Assembly (NCBI GenBank): GCA_024449915.1
Contig: JAMZAV010001283.1
Coordinates: 1 to 64,000, forward strand
From: Sweltsa coloradensis
Taxonomy: Eukaryota > Arthropoda > Insecta > Plecoptera > Chloroperlidae
Length of the DNA stretch: 64,000 nt
Reading direction: 5' to 3'
Shown here: positions 58,101 to 64,000 of the stretch, piece by piece
How the letters are laid out: the number at the start of each line of letters is the position of its first letter
Numbering within the stretch: position 1 is the first letter of the stretch
The notes under the pieces: model-generated
Database searches by the model: none
What the model was told of the DNA's origin: nothing
What the model saw: only the letters and a program-made list of their open reading frames with translations
Translations under genes and position numbers: made by a program

Positions 58101-58269
58101 TACTGAATTTGACCGAGCTGAATTCCGCATCAAAGCTCGTGCTTATGGTGAAGAATTTCTCATTGGGAAACATCCTCAATGCAGTGAAGTAAAGGCAATC
58201 ACCTATTCAAATATGCAAATTCATGAGAATGAAGCCAAAAAAGAAGTATTTGTAATTATTGATATTTAA
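33607..58269 (+). CDS. ZBTB8OS: Archease (RtcB tRNA-ligase cofactor), four coding exons
   Basis: Exons 33607-33658, 33885-33909, 38963-39167 and 58090-58269 total 462 nt, 153 codons plus stop. Intron phases 1, 2 and 0 agree across all junctions and every intron is GT-AG. The protein contains the archease signature LDHTADVQLHAWGDTLEEAF, then AMFGYMTELDSVE, LLFHFLDELLFLFCADPYF and a C-terminal VFVIIDI; the vertebrate protein is about 167 aa. Archease promotes guanylylation and turnover of the RTCB ligase in tRNA splicing and XBP1 mRNA splicing (known for the family). The Asp residues of DHTAD and the terminal IDI lie at the metal site in known structures. Introns of 226, 5,053 and 18,922 bp hold most of the transposons in the right half of the window. 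The reading frame is fully intact. Confidence 0.95.
33885..33909 (+). CDS. ZBTB8OS: Archease exon 2, a 25 nt micro-exon
   Basis: Between acceptor TTCTTTTCAG and donor GTTAGT. It supplies the Y (split codon), LDHTADV and the first two bases of Q. The phase is only correct if the donor is at 33910, which leaves CA to join G of exon 3 as CAG. Confidence 0.9.
34153..34926. mobile_element. TA-flanked TIR element in archease intron 2
   Basis: Ends GCTTTGTTTGTTTGTCCTG and CAGGACAAACAAACAAAGC are perfect 19 bp inverses flanked by TA. It is 774 bp, with no transposase. The end resembles that of the element at 61328-62748 (GGTTCGTTCGTCTGTG). Confidence 0.8.
34930..35800. other. Archease intron 2, motif-rich DNA
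   Basis: Short GGACTGAG/CTCAGTCC phrases recur at 34990-35100 and 35540-35660. They may be the ends of a decayed element, but no TIR limits can be set. Confidence 0.35.
35811..37430 (-). pseudogene. Penelope-like reverse transcriptase, broken, 3'-truncated
   Basis: Three overlapping frames on the minus strand together resemble a Penelope-like RT. The N-terminal part has NLSSKSLSDIKTHLSKGLNF and DKSIILPSDKG. The fingers follow with PKVHKANVTLRPIVS. Motif A is SFDVINLFHNIPV, motif B is QGVAMGSSLSPILANIYLEE, and the catalytic box is RRYVDDIFVVW. Frame breaks fall near 36880-36740 and 36480-36300. The normal C-terminal GIY-YIG endonuclease is absent: the frame ends in a poly-G tract at 35842-35856. 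It lies antisense in archease intron 2. Not functional as it stands. Confidence 0.9.
37459..38394. mobile_element. TIR element with a hairpin next to each end
   Basis: AATTGGCTTGTTCAC (37459-37473) and its complement (38380-38394) bound 936 bp. Similarity continues inwards for about 60 bp, to ACTAACCCCC. Just inside each end is a palindrome: CACCGCCGTCTA/TAGACGGCGGTG (37516-37527, 37555-37566) and CAGGGTCCACTAGATAC/GTATCTAGTGGACCCTG (38281-38297, 38319-38335). The interior is rich in TAGGCC motifs. No ORF. Confidence 0.7.
38395..38962. other. Archease intron 2, end
   Basis: Nothing recognised before the pyrimidine-rich acceptor TTCTTCTTCTTGTAG. Confidence 0.5.
38963..39167 (+). CDS. ZBTB8OS: Archease exon 3
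   Basis: Encodes the rest of Q, then LHAWGDTLEEAFEQCGTAMF, GYMTELDSVEISECQEIIAE and GHDLMSLLFHFLDELLFLF to ADPYFIAR. The LLFHFLDE segment is characteristic. Ends before GTGTGT. Confidence 0.95.
39545..40135 (-). pseudogene. Penelope-like GIY-YIG endonuclease end with hammerhead-like 3' motif
   Basis: The minus-strand frame reads NLIYQLQCQLCPAEYIGLTS, then TRMNGHRQDTIKK and PVAQHAGTHNRDFDN, the GIY-YIG endonuclease pattern of Penelope-like elements (Y-x-L-x-C-x2-C, YIGLT, R-x3-HR). After the stop, 39615-39640 holds GGCC-GCGGA-GGCC followed by GAAAC, reminiscent of stem II and core of the hammerhead ribozymes known in these elements; the CUGAUGA half is not conserved. The 5' end is lost at a (CA)n tract. 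It lies upstream of the RT fragment in element orientation, so the two need not be one insertion. Confidence 0.8.
40097..40126. repeat. (CA)n microsatellite
   Basis: About 15 CA units at the broken 5' end of the Penelope-like fragment. Confidence 0.95.
40136..41079. other. Archease intron 3, nothing recognised
   Basis: The phrase CTGCAACTAATTTAAAGTTG, then TTACCTTAATCCA, occurs twice in tandem (40819, 40853), a 34 bp duplication. Confidence 0.5.
41080..41300 (-). repeat. tRNA-derived SINE S2, near full length
   Basis: Reversed: A-box-like TGGCCCAGCAAC, perfect B box GGTTCGAATCC (41232-41242), a CCTCCTTTGTAAATCAG body and a tail ACTGAATAGGATAGACGTTAA then (ATAA)n. Other copies: 18299-18465, 46742-46985. 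Confidence 0.82.
41301..42624. other. Archease intron 3, nothing recognised
   Basis: No supported exon, element or paralogue. Confidence 0.35.
42625..43045 (+). repeat. tRNA-derived SINE S3, near full length
   Basis: Head with A-box-like TGGTCTGGTGGTTAGAA and B-box-like GGTCCGGGGATCAATTC, a body with GGTGACTTTGGAGCCG, and a tail reading GAAAATCAG, then GACTGAGTGGGTAGACTC and (TTTA)n. Fragments: 5150, 12668, 50148, 54890, 55085, 57620. Confidence 0.82.
43150..43345 (+). repeat. Dispersed repeat R5
   Basis: Contains AAGCGTATGGGGAGGG, CCCCCACGTCGTGGTCGT and AAGTTCCCCGACGACGACCC. Copies at 49535-49745 (reverse) and 63775-63970. Class unknown. Confidence 0.65.
43672..44700. mobile_element. hAT-like element, 1.03 kb
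   Basis: Ends CAGTGTTG and CAACACTG, a frequent hAT terminus, are flanked by CTTATGGG and CTTATGTA (6 of 8 matching). No transposase remains. A GC-rich segment at 44440-44620 opens several overlapping frames that I do not consider genes. An inner 24 bp inverted repeat (43931-43953, 44030-44053) surrounds about 75 bp. Confidence 0.65.
44876..45268 (+). mobile_element. LINE-B 5'-truncated copy 1 (RT C-terminus)
   Basis: Encodes RLRWYGHVRRMGEERIPRTE and VKRRVGRPREKWKDQIRNDI up to ASRC, the conserved C-terminal tail of RTE-like non-LTR elements, then a 3' UTR (GGGTGG-type, TAAGTTGGAAACAGGAGTC) and a TA-rich tail. Nearly identical to 55441-56019 (reverse). Confidence 0.88.
45275..46015. mobile_element. 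TA-flanked TIR element (pogo/mariner-like MITE)
   Basis: TACCGTATTGTTCCGAATA opens both ends in inverted orientation (28 bp with two mismatches), flanked by TA inside the TA tail of LINE-B. The 741 bp interior has no transposase. This is the third layer of the nest. Confidence 0.85.
46261..46741. other. Archease intron 3, nothing recognised
   Basis: No supported feature. Confidence 0.35.
46742..46985 (-). repeat. SINE S2, 3' part
   Basis: AACGTCTATCCTATTCAG and AACTGATTTACAAAGGAGG, matching 18299-18465 over about 170 bp, including CTAAATAAATCTAATTAC. Confidence 0.8.
47099..47258 (+). mobile_element. Helitron-like 5' fragment
   Basis: ACGAGTGAGCGTAGCGAACG and AATCAGCCGAATCGCTGAAC match the start region of the element at 4472-5149. 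The 3' terminus is missing. Confidence 0.55.
47275..49260 (-). pseudogene. LINE-C, RTE-like non-LTR retrotransposon, split by LINE-D
   Basis: Minus strand, in order: RT palm part YKKGDRKKCGNYRGITLL and EEQYGFRWGRLIKDRIFVLR (49212-48973); a region with EGDIRNYHAEIKIGEVTLEV (near 48500); REIPIQFKMTLYKTYFILIL (near 48320). After the LINE-D interruption it resumes with TWTMGDREESQIHAAEMRFL and GRTRLRWFGHMKRMTEERMP. Several frameshifts and stops show it is dead. The 3' tail is an (ATGTT)n-like run near 47268-47280. Confidence 0.88.
47715..48296 (+). pseudogene. LINE-D fragment inserted in LINE-C
   Basis: Plus-strand frame with IHIHNTRQKDNFHIPPAVRT, then GIKLFNCLPKEIRNISEINK, the C-terminal tail typical of jockey/CR1-like LINEs. 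It ends in an (AAATG)n microsatellite tail (48268-48292). 5'-truncated. Confidence 0.85.
49535..49750 (-). repeat. Dispersed repeat R5, reverse copy
   Basis: Reverse of the 43150 copy (GGGGAACCCTCCCCCTTCCC region). Inserted in R9 between GGCTTATAAA and AAAACCTTTA. Confidence 0.6.
50063..50925 (+). pseudogene. LINE-A copy 2 (RNase H domain and zinc knuckle)
   Basis: Translates as DAEVAALARAAQKIADCQPF, then, after a SINE interruption, SAIQFVTKAANYYPDVLLFK and LEVQWIPSQ (RNase H pattern), one frameshift, GNKKADFLAKSGTKK, the same C-terminal block as LINE-A copy 1, CKLCNFESQDRAHLLKC (C-x2-C-x8-H-x3-C) and WIARKKNS, a stop and a short poly-A tail. It is 5'-truncated within R9. The TSD is probably AAGTT. 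Confidence 0.85.
50148..50300 (-). repeat. SINE S3 3' part inserted in LINE-A
   Basis: (AAAT)n, GAGTCTACCCACTCAG and AACTGATTTTCAGTGGGGG. It splits the RNase H coding region, making a three-deep nest (S3 in LINE-A in R9). Confidence 0.8.
51235..51420 (-). repeat. Dispersed repeat R6, reverse copy
   Basis: Reverse complement of 1515-1660, including GGAGTAGGCTACGTGCCGGT and the end ATTGGATATTGCTTAACG in reverse. Confidence 0.7.
51421..52353. other. Archease intron 3, nothing recognised
   Basis: No supported feature. Confidence 0.35.
52354..52412. repeat. (TCTG)n microsatellite
   Basis: TCTG repeats with TGATC interruptions, ending directly against the Helitron-like element. Confidence 0.95.
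53217..54094 (+). mobile_element. PIF/Harbinger-like TIR element carrying a MADF exon
   Basis: Inverted ends GGGCCATTCACAACCAACTT and AAGTTGGTTATGAATGAGCC (22 bp, few mismatches) with TTTAAA/TTTAGA flanks, compatible with a TTA target duplication. AACTTAG-type repeats are stacked inside both ends. The MADF-coding ORF inside (next entry) supports a PIF/Harbinger origin. Confidence 0.75.
53463..53633 (+). CDS. MADF (Myb/SANT-like) DNA-binding domain exon in a transposon
   Basis: A 56-codon ORF starting AAAATGG encodes MDPKEHQLLFDEKLLNEFMK, RPLLYEKSSSLYKDKNIKEN and IWLSIGAEMSTD. This is the first helix pair of a MADF domain (L-x2-v-x2-RP-x-LYdks-x2-YkDk-x2-k-x2-W-x2-I). A GTCAGT donor at 53620-53625 could end it as a first exon. 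MADF/Myb proteins are the usual second gene of PIF/Harbinger transposons. No later exon is found, so it is probably a remnant. Confidence 0.7.
   Translation: MDPKEHQLLFDEKLLNEFMKRPLLYEKSSSLYKDKNIKENIWLSIGAEMSTDRQYY
54643..55084. other. Archease intron 3, with short S3 fragment
   Basis: An S3 tail fragment (GAGTCTACCCACTCAGTCAT) lies at 54908-54945. Nothing else is recognised. Confidence 0.5.
55085..55400 (-). repeat. SINE S3, 3' two-thirds
   Basis: Runs from (AAAT)n and GAGTCTACCCACTCAGTCAT to the GGCTCCAAAGTCACCG block, matching 42760-43045 in reverse. Confidence 0.82.
55441..56310 (-). pseudogene. LINE-B copy 2 (RT C-terminal half)
   Basis: Minus-strand frame LLYKVYYLPILTYASVTWTL, QAAEMKFVRSIAGISK and RLRWYGHVRRMGEGRIPRTE to DMTGLASRC. 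Upstream to about 56310, weak in-frame pieces (EFAYLGSII, SEISQRVAQA) extend it through frameshifts. The 3' tail is (TA)n at 55449-55464. Very similar to copy 1 at 44876-45268. Confidence 0.88.
56311..56610 (-). pseudogene. LINE-E C-terminal remnant
   Basis: Minus-strand frame YQNGFFCRSVALYNTLKLNI then RECREFNLFQRQVNCYL, the FF-x-R-x-v-x-L-W/Y-N-x-L terminal motif of jockey/CR1-like LINEs. The tail has TTTGTAAATTTGTAAA near 56315-56335 and abuts the 5' break of LINE-B copy 2. Confidence 0.6.
56611..57619. other. Archease intron 3, nothing except (ATT)n
   Basis: (ATT)n at 57459-57482. The rest is unrecognised. Confidence 0.45.
57620..57692 (+). repeat. SINE S3 tail fragment
   Basis: CCCACTGAAAATCAGTTGTG, GACTGAGTGGGTAGACTC and (TTTA)n. 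Confidence 0.8.
57693..57850 (-). pseudogene. Possible LINE RT remnant
   Basis: The minus-strand translation IQGIMVRPVL, then REAKEMEKVQHM, resembles the YKTVVRPALLYG region of non-LTR RTs, with one stop. Short and decayed. Confidence 0.35.
57851..58089. other. Archease intron 3, end
   Basis: AT-rich, ending AATTTTTTTCAG, a strong acceptor. Confidence 0.6.
58090..58269 (+). CDS. ZBTB8OS: Archease exon 4
   Basis: Encodes KVKITEFDRAEFRIKARAYG, then EEFLIGKHPQCSEVKAITYS, NMQIHENEAKK and EVFVIIDI, stop TAA. It supplies the conserved EVKAITYS strand and the metal-site IDI terminus. A variant poly(A) signal ATTAAA lies at 58395-58400. Confidence 0.95.
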   Translation, partial: KVKITEFDRAEFRIKARAYGEEFLIGKHPQCSEVKAITYSNMQIHENEAKKEVFVIIDI

Positions 58270-58711
58270 CTTTCTACATAATATTTTGTCTGTACATTTT
58301 ATTTATGACATATATTTTTTATTTAAAATAGCTGGTGTTATTAATGTTGCTTGTACCACAAAATACCTAGTATTTTATTTTATTGATCCCAATAATTAAA
58401 TCCCGCCTCCTAGTCCTGGTAGCAGCCATGCTGGCTCCTCTGTTCTGTTCGGTTTGAAATTATCGCAACAGTGCTGCCCCTGGCGGTAGTTAGTCAAAAC
58501 ATGAAAACCTGGATAACGTTGTGCATTTTCATAGAAATGTTATTTTCACTGTTTTCAGAATTACTAGTATTCTTAAAAGCACCTTCTTACTCATTTAATT
58601 AATCAAATTTTGTTTGACAGCATTTATTTTATTAAAAGTTTATAATTAAGCAATATAAATTGAATTTTGTACTGTTATGCTCGGTTCAGGGCCTAACGCG
58701 GAAATACGTTA

Positions 58712-58984
58712 TTGGCGGGAATTACAATTTCGCGCCACAAACTCGGCTGCGATAGGCTGAAAAGCAGCAGATGGCTGGTCTAACGTAAAGTTGAATTTGT
58801 GGCATAAATGCTACGTTGCTCTTTTATGCCGTTACTAAAATAACGTGAGTTTTATTTAATATTAAACGGTCAGTAATGTGTTTTTATTCATAACTATCTG
58901 TTATTTACTGGCTAAAACTATTTATTATAGAATTTAGAAATGTAAGTGATTATTTATGCGGGAACTGGCGGCTTGTAAGCCAAT
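58712..58984 (+). promoter_or_regulatory. E2F/CCAAT-type promoter of a downstream gene
   Basis: TTGGCGGGAA (58712-58721) and TTTCGCGCC (58728-58736) are near-consensus E2F sites. A third, TGCGGGAA, lies at 58957, and a CCAAT box is at 58980-58984. There is no TATA box. This architecture is known from S-phase and DNA-replication genes. Function is inferred. Confidence 0.6.
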
Positions 58985-59118
58985 CACAAACAAAAGAAGG
59001 ACTCCCAACAAGCTTGGCATCAGTACGTTTTTTGTGAACATGTAGCATTTTAAATTGTGGTTTATGTATTTACAATATACACCGATGTTTTATTGAAGTT
59101 CATCGTAGCTCTTTTAAG
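58985..59118 (+). other. Candidate non-coding first exon
   Basis: The sequence between the CCAAT box and the perfect donor GTAAGT (59119-59124) could be a 5' UTR exon. It has no long ORF. No matching second exon is recognised in the remaining 4.9 kb. Confidence 0.4.
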
Positions 59119-59179
59119 GTAAGTTCCTATAAATTTCAAGTATTTGTGAACTATTTAATTGTGCATGATTTTTTAAACG

Positions 59180-60450
59180 TTGAATAATATTTGGAATGTA
59201 ATCGACCTCGGGGTTGGAAAACCACGATGCGTCGTCAACCTAATGGCCAAGGCCAGGCCATAATTGATTATTACGAACCTGGCTCGTTGGCTAAGCCTGC
59301 ATTCAAATTTGTGAATGTTGATTAAGTTCAACAACCTTGCAACATGCTCGTAGGCAAATTTTTATAGGCCTGTTTCAAACTCGGCATTAGTTCAAGCTTG
59401 GGCCTGGCTCCATCTAAAATGGTCATCGTCATCCGTTGGTCGCCTAGATAGGGGCATCCTGTGCGCGTCCCTAGGCCTACATAATTTCAGGTTAATAATT
59501 CGAGGTGTCAAATTTGCTAGGCCTAGGCTTATCCCTAGGCCCAGACGCCGCTAGGTTGGACCTAGTCCCTAGGCCTTGCAGAATGCCTAGGTAAGCTAGG
59601 GTACCGGCCTAGGCTTAGGCCCCAGTAAGGCTTCCTCTAGACTAGGGGCTAGGCGTAGGCTATGGCCTAGGCCCTAGAGACGATCCTAGGGCTATATTGG
59701 CTCCGACCTTGCCCTTGGTAATAGTTTGGGGTGCCTAGCTAGGCTAGGCTTAGGGCCCACACAAAGACTAACATAGGCCTAGGCCCTAGCCTAGGGTTTG
59801 TGGTTGGAGCCTGGTAAGACCCAGTCCTCAAGCTACTTTTAGGTAGGCTAGGTATTGGTTATATTTTGTTTATTGAAAACGTGCCTTTGGCAAAACCTTT
59901 AAATTTAATCTCCAAACCCTAGGCCTACTTGAACGGTATCAGGTAGGCCTAGGCCTAGGCCTATGGCTAGGCAGAGGTCCTACTAGGCCCACCTATTTAA
60001 ATTGTTTAAGTTATAGACATAGATGGAGGCTATTGCCTGTTCATTGCAATTTCATAAAATTTCTAGGATCATCAGCATAGGTTTCCCATAGGCCTAGCCT
60101 AGGCCTTAACGCAAGTTCAGAGCACAGATGTCTGCTGTTGGTAGACCTAGCCCTGTAGACCACTAGGCATAGGTAGGCTAGGCCTACCTACAGCAGTAAA
60201 ATCTATGTATGGCTTAGGCTTTGCTGTAAACCTATTAACCTAAACTCCTTATATTCACATCAAGCTAGGATCTCTCCATTTCGCCATACTAACTTTCTTA
60301 AAGATTCAACGTTCTTACCTTTTACTTTGGTTACGCAATGCATTTTTAGCCAAGAAAACCTATTTTTATTTTGCAATTTGCTACTACTAGCCCTAGGCTA
60401 GGTACAAATAAAACATGCAGTCCTAGGGCCTAGCCTATAATATCTTCTCG
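59180..60450. repeat. TAGGCCTA-saturated block
   Basis: CTAGGCC, TAGGCCTA and GCCTAGGC recur dozens of times in both phases without a fixed period. Weaker patches lie at 7680-8110, 33785-33850, 37780-38010 and 53645-53820. This is cryptic simple sequence; no ORF. Confidence 0.8.
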
Positions 60451-60581
60451 TTTTCATTACCCGCATTTTTGTTTTGAAACATTTATTTCGTGATCAGTGG
60501 GCGGGTGGAGCCGGTGAACCTTGTGCCTAGAGGGGCATTTTAGGCCTATTCCTTGGAAGATTTTTTGGTACTTGTTCATTA

Positions 60582-60620
60582 CCCCCCCCCCCCCACACAC
60601 ACACACACACACAAAAAAAA
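60582..60620. repeat. Poly-C then (CA)n tract
   Basis: About 12 C followed by (CA)9 and A8. Confidence 0.9.
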
Positions 60621-61327
60621 TCATTAAAATCATTTCATTAGGCAATCATAACTAGGCCTACTACATCTACTCCATCTGAGTTTCGGGAGGCCAGGAAAAC
60701 ATCCATTTCCGGCTAAAAACTTTACACAAAACCTACAAACTACAAAACCTTTAACGTCGCAATTTTAATATAAAGGACTTTCAATGGAAAAGTAGGGCTA
60801 CTTTCGTTTAAAATAGCCACGTTAAAGGTTTTGAAGGTTCATTTGGTGTCCGTGAACGTCAATGTCAGCTGCACGGCGACGACTGCTCTCATGTAGGCCT
60901 ACTCGTTCCAATGTACTGTACTCGCCTGAATCACGTTGAACAAGTGAGTCAAGCTCACTGTCTTAGTCATATTCAACTCCTCGCAAGTTGTAATTATTTA
61001 TTGTAAACGGGAAAAAAAAACGTTGGCGGGGGGGATCAATAACCAAAAAATTGAGGGGGGTCCCGTTAATGAACAAGTACCGATTTTTTTGTGTTATTAT
61101 ACATTTGTATTAATTTTGGTTCAGGAAAGATTTGGACAGTAGGCTACAGTAGGGTCTAGGTATCTACTGACTTAGGGCCGTGGTGGGATAAGAATGCAAT
61201 TTTTTAACATTGCTACGATAGGCGGATAGGAAGACATCACTGATTTAAAAATATGTATGCCTACCCTATGATGCAAAATGTCAATATATTTGGTAGGCCT
61301 AGCTATGGTTACAAGAAGGATACAATA
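60621..61327. other. No recognised feature
   Basis: The phrase GAACAAGTAC and the G-tracts at 61027-61060 mirror 60555-60590, hinting at inverted ends of a decayed element (about 60560-61080). Not certain. Confidence 0.35.
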
Positions 61328-62748
61328 GGTTCGTTCGTCTGTGTACATTTAGTGTTACACTTTACACTAGTGTAAGCGAATATCTACACTGGTCCGTTTT
61401 TCTGTGTCCGTGTAATCAGTGTAGAATTTACGTCGGCGTTTTTCTGTAAAGTTAGTGTATACACTAGTGTAGACAGTGTAGGATATATGACGGCCTATTT
61501 TGGTCGTGTAAAGAATTTACACCGACATTGCGCGCCATAAATCGATATTACATGGAGGCCGAGACTGCAAGTAATTGTTGTGAGGGATGAGAATGGGGTC
61601 CCTTTAAAGAGGACTCTTCCTTTTTACAATGGGAGGTAGGGTTGCCAACTCTGATCACGGGAAAAACCGGCCTTCCATGTAAATTCGTGGGAAACGGACC
61701 AAGCACGGGGGGTTTGGGGGGCCAACTACAGCGCCGCAGGCGAAAATTTTGAAATTCAGCTTTTTAGATTGCATTTGGTGCGTTTTAGAATAAAGTGGTG
61801 GGCTGGATGATATACCAAAACAATGTAGTTTTTGTGCAGTTAAAACTGGAAAACCACCAAAAATAAAAAAGTCACTGAGGTAATAGGGCCTAGGCCTAGA
61901 TTATAATATTACATCCGCTGATATGCCGAGTATTCATAATTCGAGTAGGCAATGCGCATATTTTTATTCATAAGTAATTTAGGCCTAAGGATAATTAATT
62001 CCAAATAAACCACGAATAATTTTTTTGTCTTAATTTCAATTTGTCATCATCACGATTCTCAAAGCAGTAAATTAATATTACGTAAACAGCATTAACAGAT
62101 TTAAAGGAATTATGGTCAATTAACAAGTTGACTTCTTAATCGTGAATGAGTATTTAGCAGTTGATCTTGCTGCTTGAAGGAGAGTCTTGTTGGACTTTAT
62201 TTTTTTGCGGAGAGTCAATTTCATCGTTGGATTCGTGCACAAACTTCCCGTATGAACGGCATTTACAGTGGACTGCAGTGCAGTGTGGCAGTCTTTGGCC
62301 AGCCTACTGCCTTGTTCGCTGTCTGGTGAGGGGGTTGGCGGGTTAGGTCAAGGAAAAGTGGAGAAGAACAATGTTTACTAATTAAGTGGGATTTGGGAAA
62401 CGATGATTAGGATGGTTTTTAAATATTTATTTTAGTTTTTTGTATATATTTAGTAATATTTTTAGTATAATGGGTTATTTACGTTTAAAAAAAAACGCCA
62501 ACACTATTGCCCGTCGAAGGGACTGACCGGCAACCGGCCAAGTGGGGCAAAAACCGGCCGGTTGGCAACCCTAATGGGAGGTAATTACATTTTACATTTA
62601 AGTGGACGTTTTTTTTTGTGGACATCCGTGGACGTTACACTAACCTACTACTTCCGTTAAAAGTAACTATTTCCGCTTTACACGTGTTAGTGTAGAATTC
62701 GACTAGTGTAAGTCAGTGTTACACCAAATAAACACAGACAAACAAACC
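61328..62748. mobile_element. TIR element (outer), interrupted by another
   Basis: Ends GGTTCGTTCGTCTGTGTACA and, reversed from 62748, GGTTTGTTTGTCTGTGTTTA. Similarity extends about 45 bp, to TACACTAGT. Without the inner element it is about 480 bp. The interior is full of GTGTA/TACAC motifs. Confidence 0.75.
61638..62572. mobile_element. TIR element (inner) with exact 10 bp target duplication
   Basis: AGGGTTGCCAAC and GTTGGCAACCCT are perfect 12 bp inverted ends. AATGGGAGGT is duplicated at 61628-61637 and 62573-62582. A 9-10 bp duplication fits Mutator-like elements; the superfamily is otherwise unknown. Both ends also hold AAAAACCGGCC in direct orientation. 935 bp, no transposase. Confidence 0.88.
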
Positions 62749-63716
62749 TCATGTGTAGGGGAGGGCCTATTGGTTAGTGGATTGGATTCTGAGGTGAGCA
62801 TTTACATGTCGTGAATTGAACTAGGGAATAGGGATTCGATCAATTTTCAATACCAAACTAATGCAATGAAGCGGTAGCTTGGAAAACTGTACTGTGTGTT
62901 CATGTGCGCTGAGCACTCGATCCGATGCTCAAAACTGTTGACGTGCTTAATTTCAATCCGATCCCAACTTTTGAGGGATTGGATCAACTGATCCGATCTT
63001 AGTTCTAAGTGGTTACATGGATGTTTGAAAGGTAGGATCGTATTCAATACCGTATTGAATCATCCATGTAAACATAAGTATTGAAATACTTATTGTCAGA
63101 GTACGAAACGGTATGTATTTCTAAAGTGTCGAAAGTGGCTAGAAGGCATCGCCCTTGGGCCTTAGACCTGCTTTTACAGGGTTCCAGCTTTTAATTGTTT
63201 TGAGCTGCAATTTCCATTGTTTCCTTGCTAGGCCTAAAAAGTTAATAACAGACCATAAGAATACTACTAGGCCTACATAGGCTACCTAGGCCTACATGAT
63301 TGGCTTGAACTGCCAAATGTTATGCAGCTTTGAAGAATATTCAATAAAATTCACCCTTTTAACGTGTGTTTAGATGGCACCATCGTAATTTTTACCCACC
63401 AGTCGGCCATGACAGTCTTGTGTGACCTCGTATGAAACTCTTGTATTCCATATCATGCGGGGCAGGGCTTTGCCCCACTGCCCTTGGGCCCCAGACAACA
63501 CAGAGTAGTAGGCCTACATCTAGGTATAGGGCTACCGCTTCATAACATGGTATCGTGCACATCTTGAGTCTTGGCGTAGGTCTAGTAGGCCTATTCATGG
63601 TGCTAACAATTGAAATCATAATAGGCCGAATTGCTTTATTCTTATTTATTTGTGGATTTTGTGAGTGTTGTGAAATATATCTATTTAGGCATAGGTCTAC
63701 CACTGTAAAGTTGATT
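62749..63716. other. No recognised feature
   Basis: TCCGAT/ATCGGA phrases are frequent at 62830-63010. No gene. Confidence 0.35.
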
Positions 63717-63975
63717 TGATGTGATTGGATATTGTTTAACGTCTCATATTTATGCAACTTGGCTAATCGAGTCGAAGGGAGTGACATAAGGGGGGATAAG
63801 GGGTGGACACTGGACAGGCCTGTGCTGGTCAGAACTTGCCACAAGCGTATGGGGAGGGCAGGGGTTCCCCCACGTCGTGGTCGTCTGTGTCATCATCCAT
63901 CCGTGTTGTCTTTGTTGTTGCCGTCGGGAGGTAGTCAAAGGGAAGGGGGAAGTTCCCCGGCGACGACCCAGTGAC
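63717..63975 (+). repeat. Repeat R6 start fused to R5
   Basis: GATTGGATATTGTTTAACG (R6 5' end) is followed at about 63775 by R5 (AAGCGTATGGGGAGGG, AAGTTCCCCGGCGACGACCC). The frames here are spurious. Confidence 0.65.
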
Positions 63976-64000
63976 AAACACTCATTATTTTACTTTGATA

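Noticed and set aside
62161..62346. 61-codon Cys-rich small protein
   Set aside because: It lies inside the inner TIR element, has no signal peptide pattern and no paralogue.

Overview
The window looks like nuclear DNA from an arthropod with a large, AT-rich, repeat-filled genome. The evidence is a multi-domain Rebers-Riddiford (chitin-binding) cuticle-protein gene with a TATA promoter, GT-AG introns of hundreds to ~19,000 bases, and very dense transposon debris. A crustacean or other non-insect arthropod is my guess; the sequence alone does not settle the taxon. I see no operons, phage, CRISPR arrays, rRNA genes or intact tRNA genes.

Two genes can be modelled exon by exon. (1) A plus-strand cuticle-protein gene, 15122-28208, has four coding exons: a 7-codon start exon, two exons sharing one RR domain, and a GC-rich 2.5 kb exon carrying seven more RR-type repeats and two half repeats. 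A one-base frame break near 26.0 kb separates the first repeat of the big exon from the rest. (2) A plus-strand archease gene (RtcB tRNA-ligase cofactor), 33607-58269, has four coding exons, one of only 25 nt, and predicts 153 aa. Its second intron is 5 kb and its third 18.9 kb. Just downstream (58.7-59.1 kb) is a promoter-like block with E2F-type sites, a CCAAT box and a splice donor, probably the first non-coding exon of a gene that continues outside the window.

Layout. 1-14.5 kb: intergenic, with SINEs, Helitron-like elements, hAT-like MITEs, a TTAA-flanked piggyBac-like MITE and a 415 bp fold-back. 14.5-15.1 kb: minisatellite, then the cuticle promoter. 15.1-28.2 kb: cuticle gene, introns full of MITEs. 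28.2-29.9 kb: 3' region with a Helitron and a candidate poly(A) signal. 30-33.4 kb: MITEs. 33.6-58.3 kb: archease, with introns containing Penelope-like RT and GIY-YIG pieces, at least five LINE fragments, hAT, pogo/mariner-like and PIF/Harbinger-like elements, and several SINE families, many nested. 58.7-64 kb: E2F-type promoter, a block saturated with TAGGCCTA motifs, and a nested pair of TIR elements.

The strongest new observations are insertion histories readable inside the window, because paralogous empty sites are also present: piggyBac-like MITE in a SINE, SINE in a hAT MITE, LINE in LINE, TIR element in a LINE tail. Others are an overlooked MADF-domain ORF inside a PIF-like element, a perfect 30 bp palindrome, a Helitron-type end arranged as a 61 bp inverted repeat, and the expanded RR array with its frame break. 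I found no clearly unprecedented biochemical system. Family names for non-coding repeats (S1-S3, R5-R9, LINE-A to E) are labels made here, from similarity within this window only.
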